This document shows positions 34,592 through 42,113 of a stretch of DNA of 64,000 bases, piece by piece. A model generated the notes under the pieces. It made no database searches and was not told the origin of the DNA. It saw nothing but the letters and a program-made list of their open reading frames with translations. The DNA comes from Amycolatopsis mongoliensis (GTDB taxonomy: Bacteria > Actinomycetota > Actinomycetes > Mycobacteriales > Pseudonocardiaceae), in assembly GCF_030285665.1 (NCBI RefSeq), contig NZ_CP127295.1:9982001-10046000 (forward strand), written 5' to 3'. Each line of letters starts with the position of its first letter. The first letter of the stretch is position 1. A program made the translations under genes and the position numbers.

Positions 34592-34636
34592 TGAATGACT
34601 CATTCCTGTCGTCGGACGCCATGAATGAGTCATTCA
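34592..34636. repeat. Pair of TGAATGASTCATTCA palindromes between convergent genes
   Basis: TGAATGACTCATTC (34592-34605, last base changed) and perfect TGAATGAGTCATTCA (34622-34636) lie 30 bp apart, as in the core of the two 242-bp elements, but the element ends are missing. It sits between the convergent ROK and PPOX genes. It may be an eroded or minimal copy acting at gene ends. Confidence 0.6.
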
Positions 34637-34656
34637 CGGCCGCGCCGGGGCCGAGA

Positions 34657-35118
34657 TCAGGCCGCGCGCCAGGCTTCGCCGCCGGTCGAGACCCGCCACG
34701 GGGTCAGCTTCAGCACCGTGATCTTCGGGTCGCGGTGGTCTTCGCCGCCCAGGATCTTCGGGTCGTAGCCCAGCGGTTCCGGCGTCGACGCGAACAGGTC
34801 CCACAGGGACCGGCGCGTCTCCTCGTCGTCGGCGAACTCCGCCCGACACTCCGCCACCGCCACCTCGTGCTGCGGGTCCCAGTACGAGCACGACACGTAC
34901 GGCGAGGCTGCCAGATGGGCCACCTTCAGCGGCGTCGGCCGGGTGAACAGCCACCCGGTCAGGCCGTCCGGACCCGTTTCCCAGATCGGGTGGACCACCC
35001 GCGACCGTGGCCGCCCCCGGCGGTCGACGGTCACCAGCGTGCACCACACGATCCGGTGCGCGACACGGACGAACGCTCCGGCCAGTTCCGCCGGCACCCT
35101 GCTAGATTCCACAACCAT
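34657..35118 (-). CDS. Pyridoxamine 5'-phosphate oxidase-like (PPOX) protein
   Basis: A 153-residue split-barrel flavin/F420-binding protein: FVRVAHRIVWCTLVTVDRRGRPRSRVVHPIWE and LTGWLFTRPTPLKVAHLAASPYVSCSYWDP are the PPOX strands. Substrate and cofactor (FMN or F420) are not resolved. ATG 35118 lies inside the 16-bp palindrome shared with the divergent MarR gene, and a TAGGAT hexamer ends 8 nt upstream, so it is probably leaderless and controlled by that MarR protein. Confidence 0.83.
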   Translation of the reverse strand: MVVESSRVPAELAGAFVRVAHRIVWCTLVTVDRRGRPRSRVVHPIWETGPDGLTGWLFTRPTPLKVAHLAASPYVSCSYWDPQHEVAVAECRAEFADDEETRRSLWDLFASTPEPLGYDPKILGGEDHRDPKITVLKLTPWRVSTGGEAWRAA

Positions 35119-35132
35119 GGTTGTGCATCCTA
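35103..35132. promoter_or_regulatory. Symmetric divergent leaderless promoters with MarR operator
   Basis: TAGATT (35103-35108, plus strand) and TAGGAT (35127-35132, minus strand) each end 8 nt before an ATG. The two ATGs overlap in CATG (35116-35119), at the centre of the perfect 16-bp palindrome CACAACCATGGTTGTG (35110-35125). One MarR dimer bound there would cover both transcription and translation starts. Confidence 0.7.
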
Positions 35133-35599
35133 CGCCGGACGGCCTCGACCTGTCACTCACCGCCCTCTTCGCGGGCTGGGCGATGACGGACGAGGTGCAG
35201 CGGCGGCTCACCGCGCAAGGCTTCGGCAACCTGCGCTTCAACGACGGTGTGGTGATCCAGCACGTCCTGGCCGCACCGCTGTCCATCACCGCGCTGGCCG
35301 AACGGATGGGCGTGACGCAGCAGGCCGCGTCGAAGGCCGTCGCCGATCTCGAACGCCGGGGGCTGCTGCGGCGCGCACCGGATCCGGGTGACGCGCGCAC
35401 CAAGCTGCTGCACCTCACCGAGCACGCGCACCGGGCCGTCGAAGCCACCCGGGCACTGAGAGCTGGACTTCAGGACGAACTGGAGGCGGAGTTCGGGGCC
35501 GCCCGCGTCGAGGACGTCCGCGCCCTGCTGGCGGCGGTCATCGGCCGCTTCGGCGGCGACGAAGCGATCCGGGCCCGGCGGGTCCGGCCCCCTCGGTGA
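35117..35599 (+). CDS. MarR-family transcriptional regulator
   Basis: A 160-residue MarR protein with winged helix PLSITALAERMGVTQQAASKAVADLERRGLLRRAPDPGDARTKLLHLTEHA and flanking dimerisation helices. Its ATG 35117 overlaps the start codon of the divergent PPOX gene inside a perfect palindrome, so autoregulation and control of the PPOX gene are very likely. The ligand is unknown. Confidence 0.9.
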   Translation: MVVHPTPDGLDLSLTALFAGWAMTDEVQRRLTAQGFGNLRFNDGVVIQHVLAAPLSITALAERMGVTQQAASKAVADLERRGLLRRAPDPGDARTKLLHLTEHAHRAVEATRALRAGLQDELEAEFGAARVEDVRALLAAVIGRFGGDEAIRARRVRPPR

Positions 35600-35616
35600 T
35601 TACCTCCGGCGTAATC
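35598..35616. promoter_or_regulatory. Palindrome before the SnoaL-like gene
   Basis: GATTAC and GTAATC (35598-35603 and 35611-35616) flank a 7-nt spacer, overlapping the end of marR. It could be an operator, or a structure affecting the downstream start; it argues against GTG 35596 as the start of the next gene. Confidence 0.35.
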
Positions 35617-35649
35617 GACCGCGGCGCCCGGGAAGCCGACGATGACCCC

Positions 35650-35967
35650 ATGAGCGAAACGAACCGCATGATCGTCGTCGACTGCCTGGAGAACCTGTTC
35701 GTGTACAAGGACTTCGACGCCGCGAAGGCCGCGCTGCACCCCGGTTTCGTCACCCACAGCCACGGCCTGCCCAATGGCCGCGACGCGTTCGCCGACGCCG
35801 TCAAGAACTCACCACTGGCCGGCGCGACGGCGGAGATCAAGCACATCGTCGCCGAGGGCGACTTCGTCATGGTGCACCTGCACGTGGCCGGGACGGCCGT
35901 CGTCGACATCCTGCGCGTCGAGGACGGCCTGCTCGTCGAGCACTGGGACGTCAAGCAGCCCGCCTAG
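35650..35967 (+). CDS. SnoaL/NTF2-like protein
   Basis: A 105-residue NTF2-fold protein, starting MSETNRMIVVDCLENLFVYKDFDAAKAALHPGFVTHSHGLPNGRDAFADAV, then a strand pair (HIVAEGDFVMVHLHVAGTAVVDILRVEDGLLVEHWDV). SnoaL-like proteins include cyclases and isomerases; function here unknown. A longer form from GTG 35596 is possible but runs through a palindrome. The stop shares CTAG 35964-35967 with the convergent thioesterase gene. Confidence 0.78.
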   Translation: MSETNRMIVVDCLENLFVYKDFDAAKAALHPGFVTHSHGLPNGRDAFADAVKNSPLAGATAEIKHIVAEGDFVMVHLHVAGTAVVDILRVEDGLLVEHWDVKQPA

Positions 35968-36470
35968 CGGGTGATCACGCAGGTTCCCGACGCCGTCGCC
36001 AGCAGCTTGCCTTCGGCGTCGCGGATCTCCCCTTCGGCGAACGCGATCCGCGAGCCCTCCTTGACGACCCGGCCGGTGGCCCGGATCTCGCCGCGGCCCG
36101 CGTGGATGGCGCGCAGGTAGCTCACCTTCAGCTCCACCGACGAATAGCCGACGCCGGCCGGCAGCGTCGTGTGCACCGCGCAGCCGACCACCGAGTCCAG
36201 CAGGGTGGCCGCGACGCCGCCGTGCACCATCCCGATCGGGTTGTACAAAGACTCGTCGGGTTCGGCGACGGCGACGACCTCGCCGTGGCCGATGTGCTCC
36301 CAGCGCAGCCCGAAGTGCGCGGCGATCGGCGGCGCGGGCACGCGCCCCTCCGCGATGGCCGTCATGTACTCGAACCCGGTCATCGTGGCACCGAGGCGGG
36401 CGGTCGGCAGCGGGTCCTGCCAGGTGATGGTCTTCGAGCGGGTCTGCGCTCCGGCGGCCACGTCGGTCAT
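35964..36470 (-). CDS. PaaI-family hotdog thioesterase
   Basis: A 168-residue hotdog-fold protein. The catalytic region is NPIGMVHGGVAATLLDSVVGCAVHTTLPAG with the HGG motif, then SSVELKVSYLRAIHAGRGEIRATGRVVKEG. It likely hydrolyses an acyl-CoA thioester, perhaps aromatic, as for PaaI. ATG 36470 follows GAGGAGCCGAG. It is an isolated leftward gene. Confidence 0.87.
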   Translation of the reverse strand: MTDVAAGAQTRSKTITWQDPLPTARLGATMTGFEYMTAIAEGRVPAPPIAAHFGLRWEHIGHGEVVAVAEPDESLYNPIGMVHGGVAATLLDSVVGCAVHTTLPAGVGYSSVELKVSYLRAIHAGRGEIRATGRVVKEGSRIAFAEGEIRDAEGKLLATASGTCVITR

Positions 36471-36588
36471 CTCGGCTCCTCGACTATGACGACTGTCTTA
36501 ATCGCAGCCTCGCCCGCGCACCCGCCGGCGTCAAGCGCGGCGTGACCCAGGCCACCGGTGGCCCCGGCCCGGGTGAAATCATCCGGGG

Positions 36589-36963
36589 GTGGACAACGAC
36601 GACCCCGGCCGCAGGCTCATCGACCCGGAACGGGTGGCCGCGGCGATCGACGGCCTGGGCGACCGCGCCGTCATCGACGAGTGGGCCCAGCGCTTCTCCG
36701 TCGTCGCCGACCCGTCCCGGCTCGCCCTGCTGGTCTCGATCCACTACGCCCGCGAGATCAGCGTCTCCGACCTCGCCGCGGTCACCGGCATGACCGACAC
36801 AGCGGTTTCCCAGGCTCTGCGGCTGCTGCGCGCGCACGGGCTGGTCACCACGCAGCGCACCGGGCGCGTCGTGCGTTACCGGCTCGCGGACGCCACCGTG
36901 CACGAGCTCATCCACCGCGTGCGACCACACCCGGCACAGCCCGTGACCGACGAGGACCGGTAG
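36589..36963 (+). CDS. ArsR-family transcriptional regulator
   Basis: A 124-residue winged-helix regulator: FSVVADPSRLALLVSIHYAREISVSDLAAVTGMTDTAVSQALRLLRAHGLVTTQRTGRVVRYRLAD. The C-terminal helix has DATVHELIHRVRPH, histidine-rich but without the DxH pair of SmtB/NmtR metal sites, so metal sensing is uncertain. The next gene starts 9 nt after its stop. It may control the sugar phosphorylase operon it heads. Confidence 0.88.
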   Translation: MDNDDPGRRLIDPERVAAAIDGLGDRAVIDEWAQRFSVVADPSRLALLVSIHYAREISVSDLAAVTGMTDTAVSQALRLLRAHGLVTTQRTGRVVRYRLADATVHELIHRVRPHPAQPVTDEDR

Positions 36964-36966
36964 CGT
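36961..36966 (+). promoter_or_regulatory. Possible internal leaderless -10 TAGCGT
   Basis: TAGCGT, which includes the arsR stop codon, ends 6 nt before ATG 36973, so the HAD and GH65 genes may also be transcribed separately from arsR. Confidence 0.35.
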
Positions 36967-36972
36967 GCGAGC

Positions 36973-37701
36973 ATGACGGGACTGCCCGAAACCATCACCG
37001 CCTGCCTGTTCGACCTCGATGGAGTGTTGACCGACACCGCGGTTATCCACAGCCAAGCCTGGAAGCAGACTTTCGACGAGTTCCTTCGCGCCCGCGACGG
37101 CGACGAGTACCGCGAGTTCACCGACCAGGACTACGCGACCTATGTGGACGGCCGCCCGCGCGCCGACGGGGTCCGCGAATTCCTGCGCTCGCGCGGGATC
37201 GAGCTGCCCGAAGGCACCCCCGACGACGCTCCGGACGCCCCGACCGTCAACGGCGTCGGCAACCGCAAGAACGAGCTCGTCCTGAAAATCATCGACGAAC
37301 GTGGCGTGAACCCCTACCCCGGCTCGATCCGCTACCTCGACGCGGTCAAGGCCGCCGGGCTGCGGATCGCAGTCGTGACGTCGTCGGCGAACGGCGCGAA
37401 GGTGCTCGACGCCGGTGGCCTCAGCAAGTACGTCGAAGCCCGCGTCGACGGCCTGACCATCCGCGAGCGCAACCTCAAGGGCAAGCCCGCGCCGGACTCG
37501 TTCCTGGCCGGCGCCGCGGCACTCGGCGTCGAACCCGCGCACGCGGCCGTGTTCGAGGACGCCCAGTCCGGCGTCCAGGCCGGGAAGGCCGGCGGCTTCG
37601 GCTACGTCGTGGGCGTGAACCGGGCGGACCAGGCCGACCAGCTTCGGGCACACGGGGCCGACATCGTCGTCGACGACCTCGCCGACCTCCTGGAGGATTG
37701 A
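36973..37701 (+). CDS. HAD-superfamily hydrolase, beta-phosphoglucomutase-like
   Basis: A 242-residue HAD protein. FDLDGVLTDTA holds the nucleophile and acid Asp residues, VVTSSANG is motif II, LKGKPAPD gives the motif III Lys and VFEDAQSGVQAGKAGGF is motif IV. The GH65 gene starts at its stop codon (TGATG), so the pair should convert the beta-glucose 1-phosphate released by the phosphorylase into glucose 6-phosphate. The gene begins 9 nt after arsR. Confidence 0.87.
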   Translation: MTGLPETITACLFDLDGVLTDTAVIHSQAWKQTFDEFLRARDGDEYREFTDQDYATYVDGRPRADGVREFLRSRGIELPEGTPDDAPDAPTVNGVGNRKNELVLKIIDERGVNPYPGSIRYLDAVKAAGLRIAVVTSSANGAKVLDAGGLSKYVEARVDGLTIRERNLKGKPAPDSFLAGAAALGVEPAHAAVFEDAQSGVQAGKAGGFGYVVGVNRADQADQLRAHGADIVVDDLADLLED

Positions 37702-40106
37702 TGACCGAAGAAGAACCCCGCGGCTACGAGTGCGCGCCGTGGGAGCTGCGGTGGCGCGGCATGGACGTCGACGCCCTGCAGCGCACCGAATCGGCGTTCG
37801 CCGTGTCGAACGGGCACATCGGGCTGCGCGGCACGCTCGAGGAGGCCGAGCCGCGCGGGCTGCCCGGCACCTACCTCAACGGCTTCTACGAGCAGCACGA
37901 GCTCCCCTACGCCGAAGCGGGCTACGGCTACCCCGAAGAGGGCCAGACCGTCGTCAACGTGACCGACGGCAAGATCATCCGGTTGCTCGTCGAGGACGAG
38001 CCGCTCGACATGCGCTACGGCGCGGCCACCAAGCACGACCGGGTCCTCGACTTCCGCAAGGGCACGCTGTGCCGCAGCACCGAGTGGTCGTCGCCGACCG
38101 GGCGGCGGGTCCGCGTGCGCACCGAGCGGCTGGTGTCGTTCACCCAGCGCGCGATCGCCGCGATCCGGTACGAGGTCGAACCGCTCGACGAGGACCTGCA
38201 GCTGGTCGTCCAGTCCGACCTGCTGGCCAACGAGCCCATCGAGTCCGACACGAGCGACCCGCGGGTGGCCGCCGCGCTGAACTCGCCGCTGGTCGGCGAG
38301 TTCCACCGCGCGTCCGACTACAACGCCGTGCTGGTGCACCAGACCCGCCGGTCCGGCCTGCGGATGGCCGCCGCGATGGACCACAAGATCGAGGTGGACG
38401 ACGGGATCCGCGCCCGCATCCACTCCGAAGAGGACCTCGCGCGGCTCACGGTCGCGGTCGACGTGCCGAAGGGCGGGCGGCTGCGCATCACCAAGTTCCT
38501 CGCCTACGGCTGGTCCGCGCAGCGGTCGGTGCCCGCGCTGCGCTCCCAGGTCGAGGCCGCGCTGGCGGGCGCGCGCCAGACCGGCTGGAAGGGCCTGGCG
38601 ACCGAGCAGCGCCAGTTCCTCGACGACTTCTGGGCCACCTCGGACATCGAGATCGAGGGCGATCCCGAGCTGCAGCAAGCGGTTCGCTTCGCGCTGTTCC
38701 ACCTCCTGCAGGCCGGGGCCCGCGGCGAAAGCCGGGCGATCGCGGGCAAGGGGCTGACCGGCCCGGGCTACGACGGGCACGCCTTCTGGGACACCGAATC
38801 GTTCGTCCTGCCGGTGCTCACGTACTCGATGCCGGACGCGGCGCGCGACGCCCTGCGCTGGCGGCACTCCACAATGGACAAGGCGCGGGAACGCGCGCAC
38901 CAGCTGGGGTTGCGCGGCGCGGCCTTCCCGTGGCGGTCGATCAACGGCGCCGAGTGCTCGGCGTACTGGCCGGCGGGCACGGCCGCGTTCCACGTCAGCG
39001 CGGACATCGCCGACGCCGTGCTGCGCTACCTGAACGCGACCGGCGACGACGAGTTCGAACGCGACTTCGGCACCGAGCTGCTGCTGGAAACCGCGCGGCT
39101 GTGGGCGTCGCTGGGCCACCACGACCGGCACGGCGCGTTCCGCATCGACGGCGTCACCGGGCCGGACGAGTACTCCGCGGTGGCGGACAACAACGTCTAC
39201 ACGAACCTGATGGCGAAGCGGAACCTGCTGGCGGCGGCGGAGTCGTGCGAACGCCAGCCGGACGTCGCGGCGCGGTTCGGCGTCGACACGGTCGAGCTGG
39301 ACTCGTGGCGCGCGGCCGCCGCGGCGATGTTCCTGCCCTACGACGAAGAACTCGGCGTGCACCCGCAGTCGGAGGGCTTCCTCGACCACGACGAGTGGGA
39401 CTACGAGCACACGGACATGGCGCACTACCCGCTGCTGCTGCACTTCCCGTACTTCGACCTGTACCGCAAGCAGGTCGTGAAGCAGGCGGACCTGGTGCTG
39501 GCGCTGTACCTGTGCGGCGACTCGTTCAGCCCGGAGGAGAAGGCCCGCAACTTCGCCTACTACGAAGCGAGGACCGTGCGCGACTCCTCGCTGTCGGCGG
39601 GCACGCAGGCGGTGGTCGCGGCCGAGGTCGGGCACCTCGAGCTGGCTTACGACTACCTCGCCGAGGCCGCGCTGACCGACCTGCACGACGTGCACAACAA
39701 CGTGCGCAACGGCCTGCACATGGCGTCGCTGGCCGGGGCGTGGCAGGGTGCCGTGGCCGGTTTCGGCGGCCTGCGCGACCACGGTTCGACACTGGCGTTC
39801 GCGCCGCGGCTACCGCCGCAGCTGGACCGGATGACCTTCCGCCTGATGTTCCGCGGCACGCGGTTCCAGGTGGAGATCGACCGCGACCAGGCGACCTACC
39901 ACGTGCTCGACGGCGAGCAGCTGGAAGTGCTGCACCACGGCGAGCGCGTCACGGTCACCGCCGAGCCGCAGCGGTTCGCGATCCCGAAGATCGACGCGGG
40001 CGACCCGCCGGCCCAGCCCCCGGGCCGCGCCCCCATGCGGCGCGACTCGGAGAAGGTGCGTCAGTACGCGGATCCGACCAACCCGGTCACCCTGGAAGGT
40101 CGCTGA
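37701..40106 (+). CDS. Glycoside hydrolase family 65 phosphorylase
   Basis: An 801-residue GH65 protein with the family order: N-terminal beta-sandwich (WELRWRGMDVDALQRTESAFAVSNGHIGLRG), (alpha/alpha)6 catalytic barrel with general acid E490 in GPDEYSAVADNNVYTN, and phosphate-site residues around SSLSAGTQAVVAAEVGH. Members phosphorolyse trehalose, maltose, kojibiose or similar alpha-glucosides, giving beta-glucose 1-phosphate; which one cannot be decided. The ATG overlaps the stop of the beta-phosphoglucomutase gene by 1 nt. Confidence 0.92.
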   Translation: MTEEEPRGYECAPWELRWRGMDVDALQRTESAFAVSNGHIGLRGTLEEAEPRGLPGTYLNGFYEQHELPYAEAGYGYPEEGQTVVNVTDGKIIRLLVEDEPLDMRYGAATKHDRVLDFRKGTLCRSTEWSSPTGRRVRVRTERLVSFTQRAIAAIRYEVEPLDEDLQLVVQSDLLANEPIESDTSDPRVAAALNSPLVGEFHRASDYNAVLVHQTRRSGLRMAAAMDHKIEVDDGIRARIHSEEDLARLTVAVDVPKGGRLRITKFLAYGWSAQRSVPALRSQVEAALAGARQTGWKGLATEQRQFLDDFWATSDIEIEGDPELQQAVRFALFHLLQAGARGESRAIAGKGLTGPGYDGHAFWDTESFVLPVLTYSMPDAARDALRWRHSTMDKARERAHQLGLRGAAFPWRSINGAECSAYWPAGTAAFHVSADIADAVLRYLNATGDDEFERDFGTELLLETARLWASLGHHDRHGAFRIDGVTGPDEYSAVADNNVYTNLMAKRNLLAAAESCERQPDVAARFGVDTVELDSWRAAAAAMFLPYDEELGVHPQSEGFLDHDEWDYEHTDMAHYPLLLHFPYFDLYRKQVVKQADLVLALYLCGDSFSPEEKARNFAYYEARTVRDSSLSAGTQAVVAAEVGHLELAYDYLAEAALTDLHDVHNNVRNGLHMASLAGAWQGAVAGFGGLRDHGSTLAFAPRLPPQLDRMTFRLMFRGTRFQVEIDRDQATYHVLDGEQLEVLHHGERVTVTAEPQRFAIPKIDAGDPPAQPPGRAPMRRDSEKVRQYADPTNPVTLEGR

Positions 40107-40269
40107 CGGCGTCCCGCCCGGGTGGGGCCGGAACCTCTTCGGTCCCACCCGGGTTCACGTCCGGGTCGGGCGCGGTGGGCACGTCGTGGGTGAGCTGACC
40201 GGGCGTCGGGAGCTTCGGGAGCTCGTCGTCCTCGTCGTCGCGGGCGTGGCTGTGCTGCTGCTGGCTCAT
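40087..40269 (-). CDS. Small acidic proline-rich protein, hypothetical
   Basis: A 60-residue reading frame (MSQQQHSHARDDEDDELPKLPTPGQLTHDV and a P/D-rich tail). It has no domain. It overlaps the GH65 end by 20 bp. GGAAGG lies only 1 nt before the ATG, poorly placed. Coding is plausible because this small composition recurs in actinomycetes, but it remains weakly supported. Confidence 0.4.
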   Translation of the reverse strand: MSQQQHSHARDDEDDELPKLPTPGQLTHDVPTAPDPDVNPGGTEEVPAPPGRDAVSDLPG

Positions 40270-40309
40270 ACCTTCCGGAATACCCGGTTTTCCCGGCCGC
40301 GGCCAGGGG

Positions 40310-41257
40310 TCAGGCCGCCACGACCTTGTTCCCGGCCTTCTCCCGCGCCTTGTCCTGCAGGGTCAGCAGCAGGCCGTCGCGGGTCGACCAGGGGCAGATC
40401 GCGACCTTGCCGCCCGCGACCGTCAGCAGCGCTTCCGCCACGATCGCGCCGGCCAGTGCCTGGTGGGCGCGACTGCGGGAGATGCCCGGCAGCTTCGCGC
40501 GCTTCGACGGCGGCAGGTCGGCGAGCCGCGGGATCCAGGAGCGCAGGTCGTCGAGCCGCAGCTCCCGGCACCGGCTCGGGCGGGCACCCGCCAGCCGCGC
40601 GAGCTGCTGCAGCACCTTCGAACAGCCGACGACCAGCGGGTCGACGACGTCCGCGGCCCCCAGCGTGGTGGTCACGACGTCGAGCGCGTGCGTGCGCAGC
40701 GCCTTGACCTGCTTGGCCGACACGCGCTCGCCCGGCAGCCAGTCCCGGGTCATCGACCGCGCGCCCAGCGGCAGCGACCGCGCGAAGGTGGCCTGGTCGC
40801 CGCGGCCCGCGGCCAGCTCGACCGTGCCGCCGCCGATGTCGAGCACGAGCAGCGGCCCGGCCCCGGCGCCGTACCAGCGGCGGGTGGCCAGGTAGGTCAG
40901 TTCCGCCTCGCAGCGGCCGGAGAGGAACCGCAGCTCGACGCCGGTTTCGCCGGCGACGTGCCGGACGACGTCCGCCGCGTTGGCGGCGTCGCGGATCGAC
41001 GACGTCGCGAGCGGGTAGATGTCGCTCACGCCGTGGCGGTACGCGGTGGTCATGCCCGCGGCGACGGCGGCCGTGACGGCGGCGGTGCCGCGGTCGGAGA
41101 GCCGGCCGCGGTCGTCGAGCTCGCGGTCGAGGCGCAGCCGCGTCTGGTGGTTCAGCACCGGGTCGCGGGGCGAGCCGTCGACCGGGACCACCACGAGCCG
41201 GGCGCTGAACGATCCGACGTCCAGTACGCCCACCGCGGGCTCTTCGATTTTTCGCAC
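40310..41257 (-). CDS. Ppx/GppA-family phosphatase
   Basis: A 315-residue protein of the ASKHA fold: VGVLDVGSFSARLVVVPVDG is the first phosphate loop, IYPLATSSIRDAANAADVV the family motif, and VLDIGGGTVELAAGRG the second phosphate loop. It resembles actinobacterial exopolyphosphatase Ppx1 or pppGpp phosphohydrolase; the short length (about 315) matches the mycobacterial type lacking the C-terminal HD domain. GTG 41257 or GTG 41269 may be the start. Confidence 0.88.
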   Translation of the reverse strand: MRKIEEPAVGVLDVGSFSARLVVVPVDGSPRDPVLNHQTRLRLDRELDDRGRLSDRGTAAVTAAVAAGMTTAYRHGVSDIYPLATSSIRDAANAADVVRHVAGETGVELRFLSGRCEAELTYLATRRWYGAGAGPLLVLDIGGGTVELAAGRGDQATFARSLPLGARSMTRDWLPGERVSAKQVKALRTHALDVVTTTLGAADVVDPLVVGCSKVLQQLARLAGARPSRCRELRLDDLRSWIPRLADLPPSKRAKLPGISRSRAHQALAGAIVAEALLTVAGGKVAICPWSTRDGLLLTLQDKAREKAGNKVVAA

Positions 41258-41483
41258 GACTCGGCGCACCTCACTTCCGGACGAGTGGATATCCCCGGTT
41301 CGACAGGTCGAAACACGCCATACTGCCGGAAACCGCCGACATTTGCCGGTGATTGACGGTTTTACCCCCTCCAGACGTGCCCAATTGACGCGAAGGTCAC
41401 AGTGCGATAACCCGATCGAGTGAACCGCGCCACCCCTGGACACGATTCGGTAACGCCCACTCTCCCGCTCCCGACTTACCGGC

Positions 41484-42095
41484 GTGCGGCAGGGAAACGT
41501 GGGAGAGCGGCACTCGACGCTCGTGCGGCCGGCCGCCGCCGTGCTCGCGGTGGTGGCCGGGCTCGGCTGCGTCCTGCTCGGCGTCACGGCGGTGCTCACC
41601 CCGGGCGCCTCGGCCCGCCCCGGCGCGGCCGCGGACCCGCCCGTGACCGTCGGCGCCGGTGTCGAGCCGGCCGCGCTGGTGATCCCCGACCTGGGCCTCG
41701 CGCTGAACCACCTGGTCGATCTCGGCCACGTCGGCGGCCGCCGGGAGCAGCCCGGCACGGCGCTGGGCGTCGGCTGGTTCGCCGACGGCCCGGCCCCCGG
41801 CGCCCCGGGCGTCGCCGTGCTGTCCGGGCACATCGGCTTCGGCTACGCCAGCGGCGCCTTCGCCCGCCTCGGCACGCTGGAGCCGGGCGCCGCGGTCGTC
41901 GTGCGCAACGACGAGGGCCGCGAGGCCCGCTTCACGGTCCGCAGGACCGCGTCGTTCCCCGCGGACGCACCGGACAGCACGCTCGTCGCCCCGGAGGGCC
42001 CGGGTCCCGAGCTGCGCCTGATCACCAGCGACGGGACCCACGACCTCGACGGGATCGACTCCCCGCGGATCGCCGTCTACGCGGTACCGGTCTGA
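41484..42095 (+). CDS. Class F-like sortase fold lacking the catalytic cysteine
   Basis: A 203-residue exported protein with N-terminal membrane segment (17-40) and a sortase barrel: ALVIPDLGLALNHLVDLG, then VAVLSGHIGFGYASGAFARLGTLEPGA with catalytic H116, and ELRLITSDGTHD where sortases have LITC. The cysteine is replaced by Ser182 (codon AGC). Either it is inactive or the chemistry has changed. No LPxTG substrate gene is nearby. GTG 41484 or GTG 41499 could start it. Confidence 0.75.
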   Translation: MRQGNVGERHSTLVRPAAAVLAVVAGLGCVLLGVTAVLTPGASARPGAAADPPVTVGAGVEPAALVIPDLGLALNHLVDLGHVGGRREQPGTALGVGWFADGPAPGAPGVAVLSGHIGFGYASGAFARLGTLEPGAAVVVRNDEGREARFTVRRTASFPADAPDSTLVAPEGPGPELRLITSDGTHDLDGIDSPRIAVYAVPV

Positions 42096-42113
42096 CCACG
42101 GTTCGGGCCGGGC

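Noticed and set aside
36558..40106. A 1182-codon frame that would fuse a long N-terminus to GH65
   Set aside because: The first 380 codons are out of frame with arsR and the HAD gene and are arginine-rich noise; only the part from 37701 is GH65.
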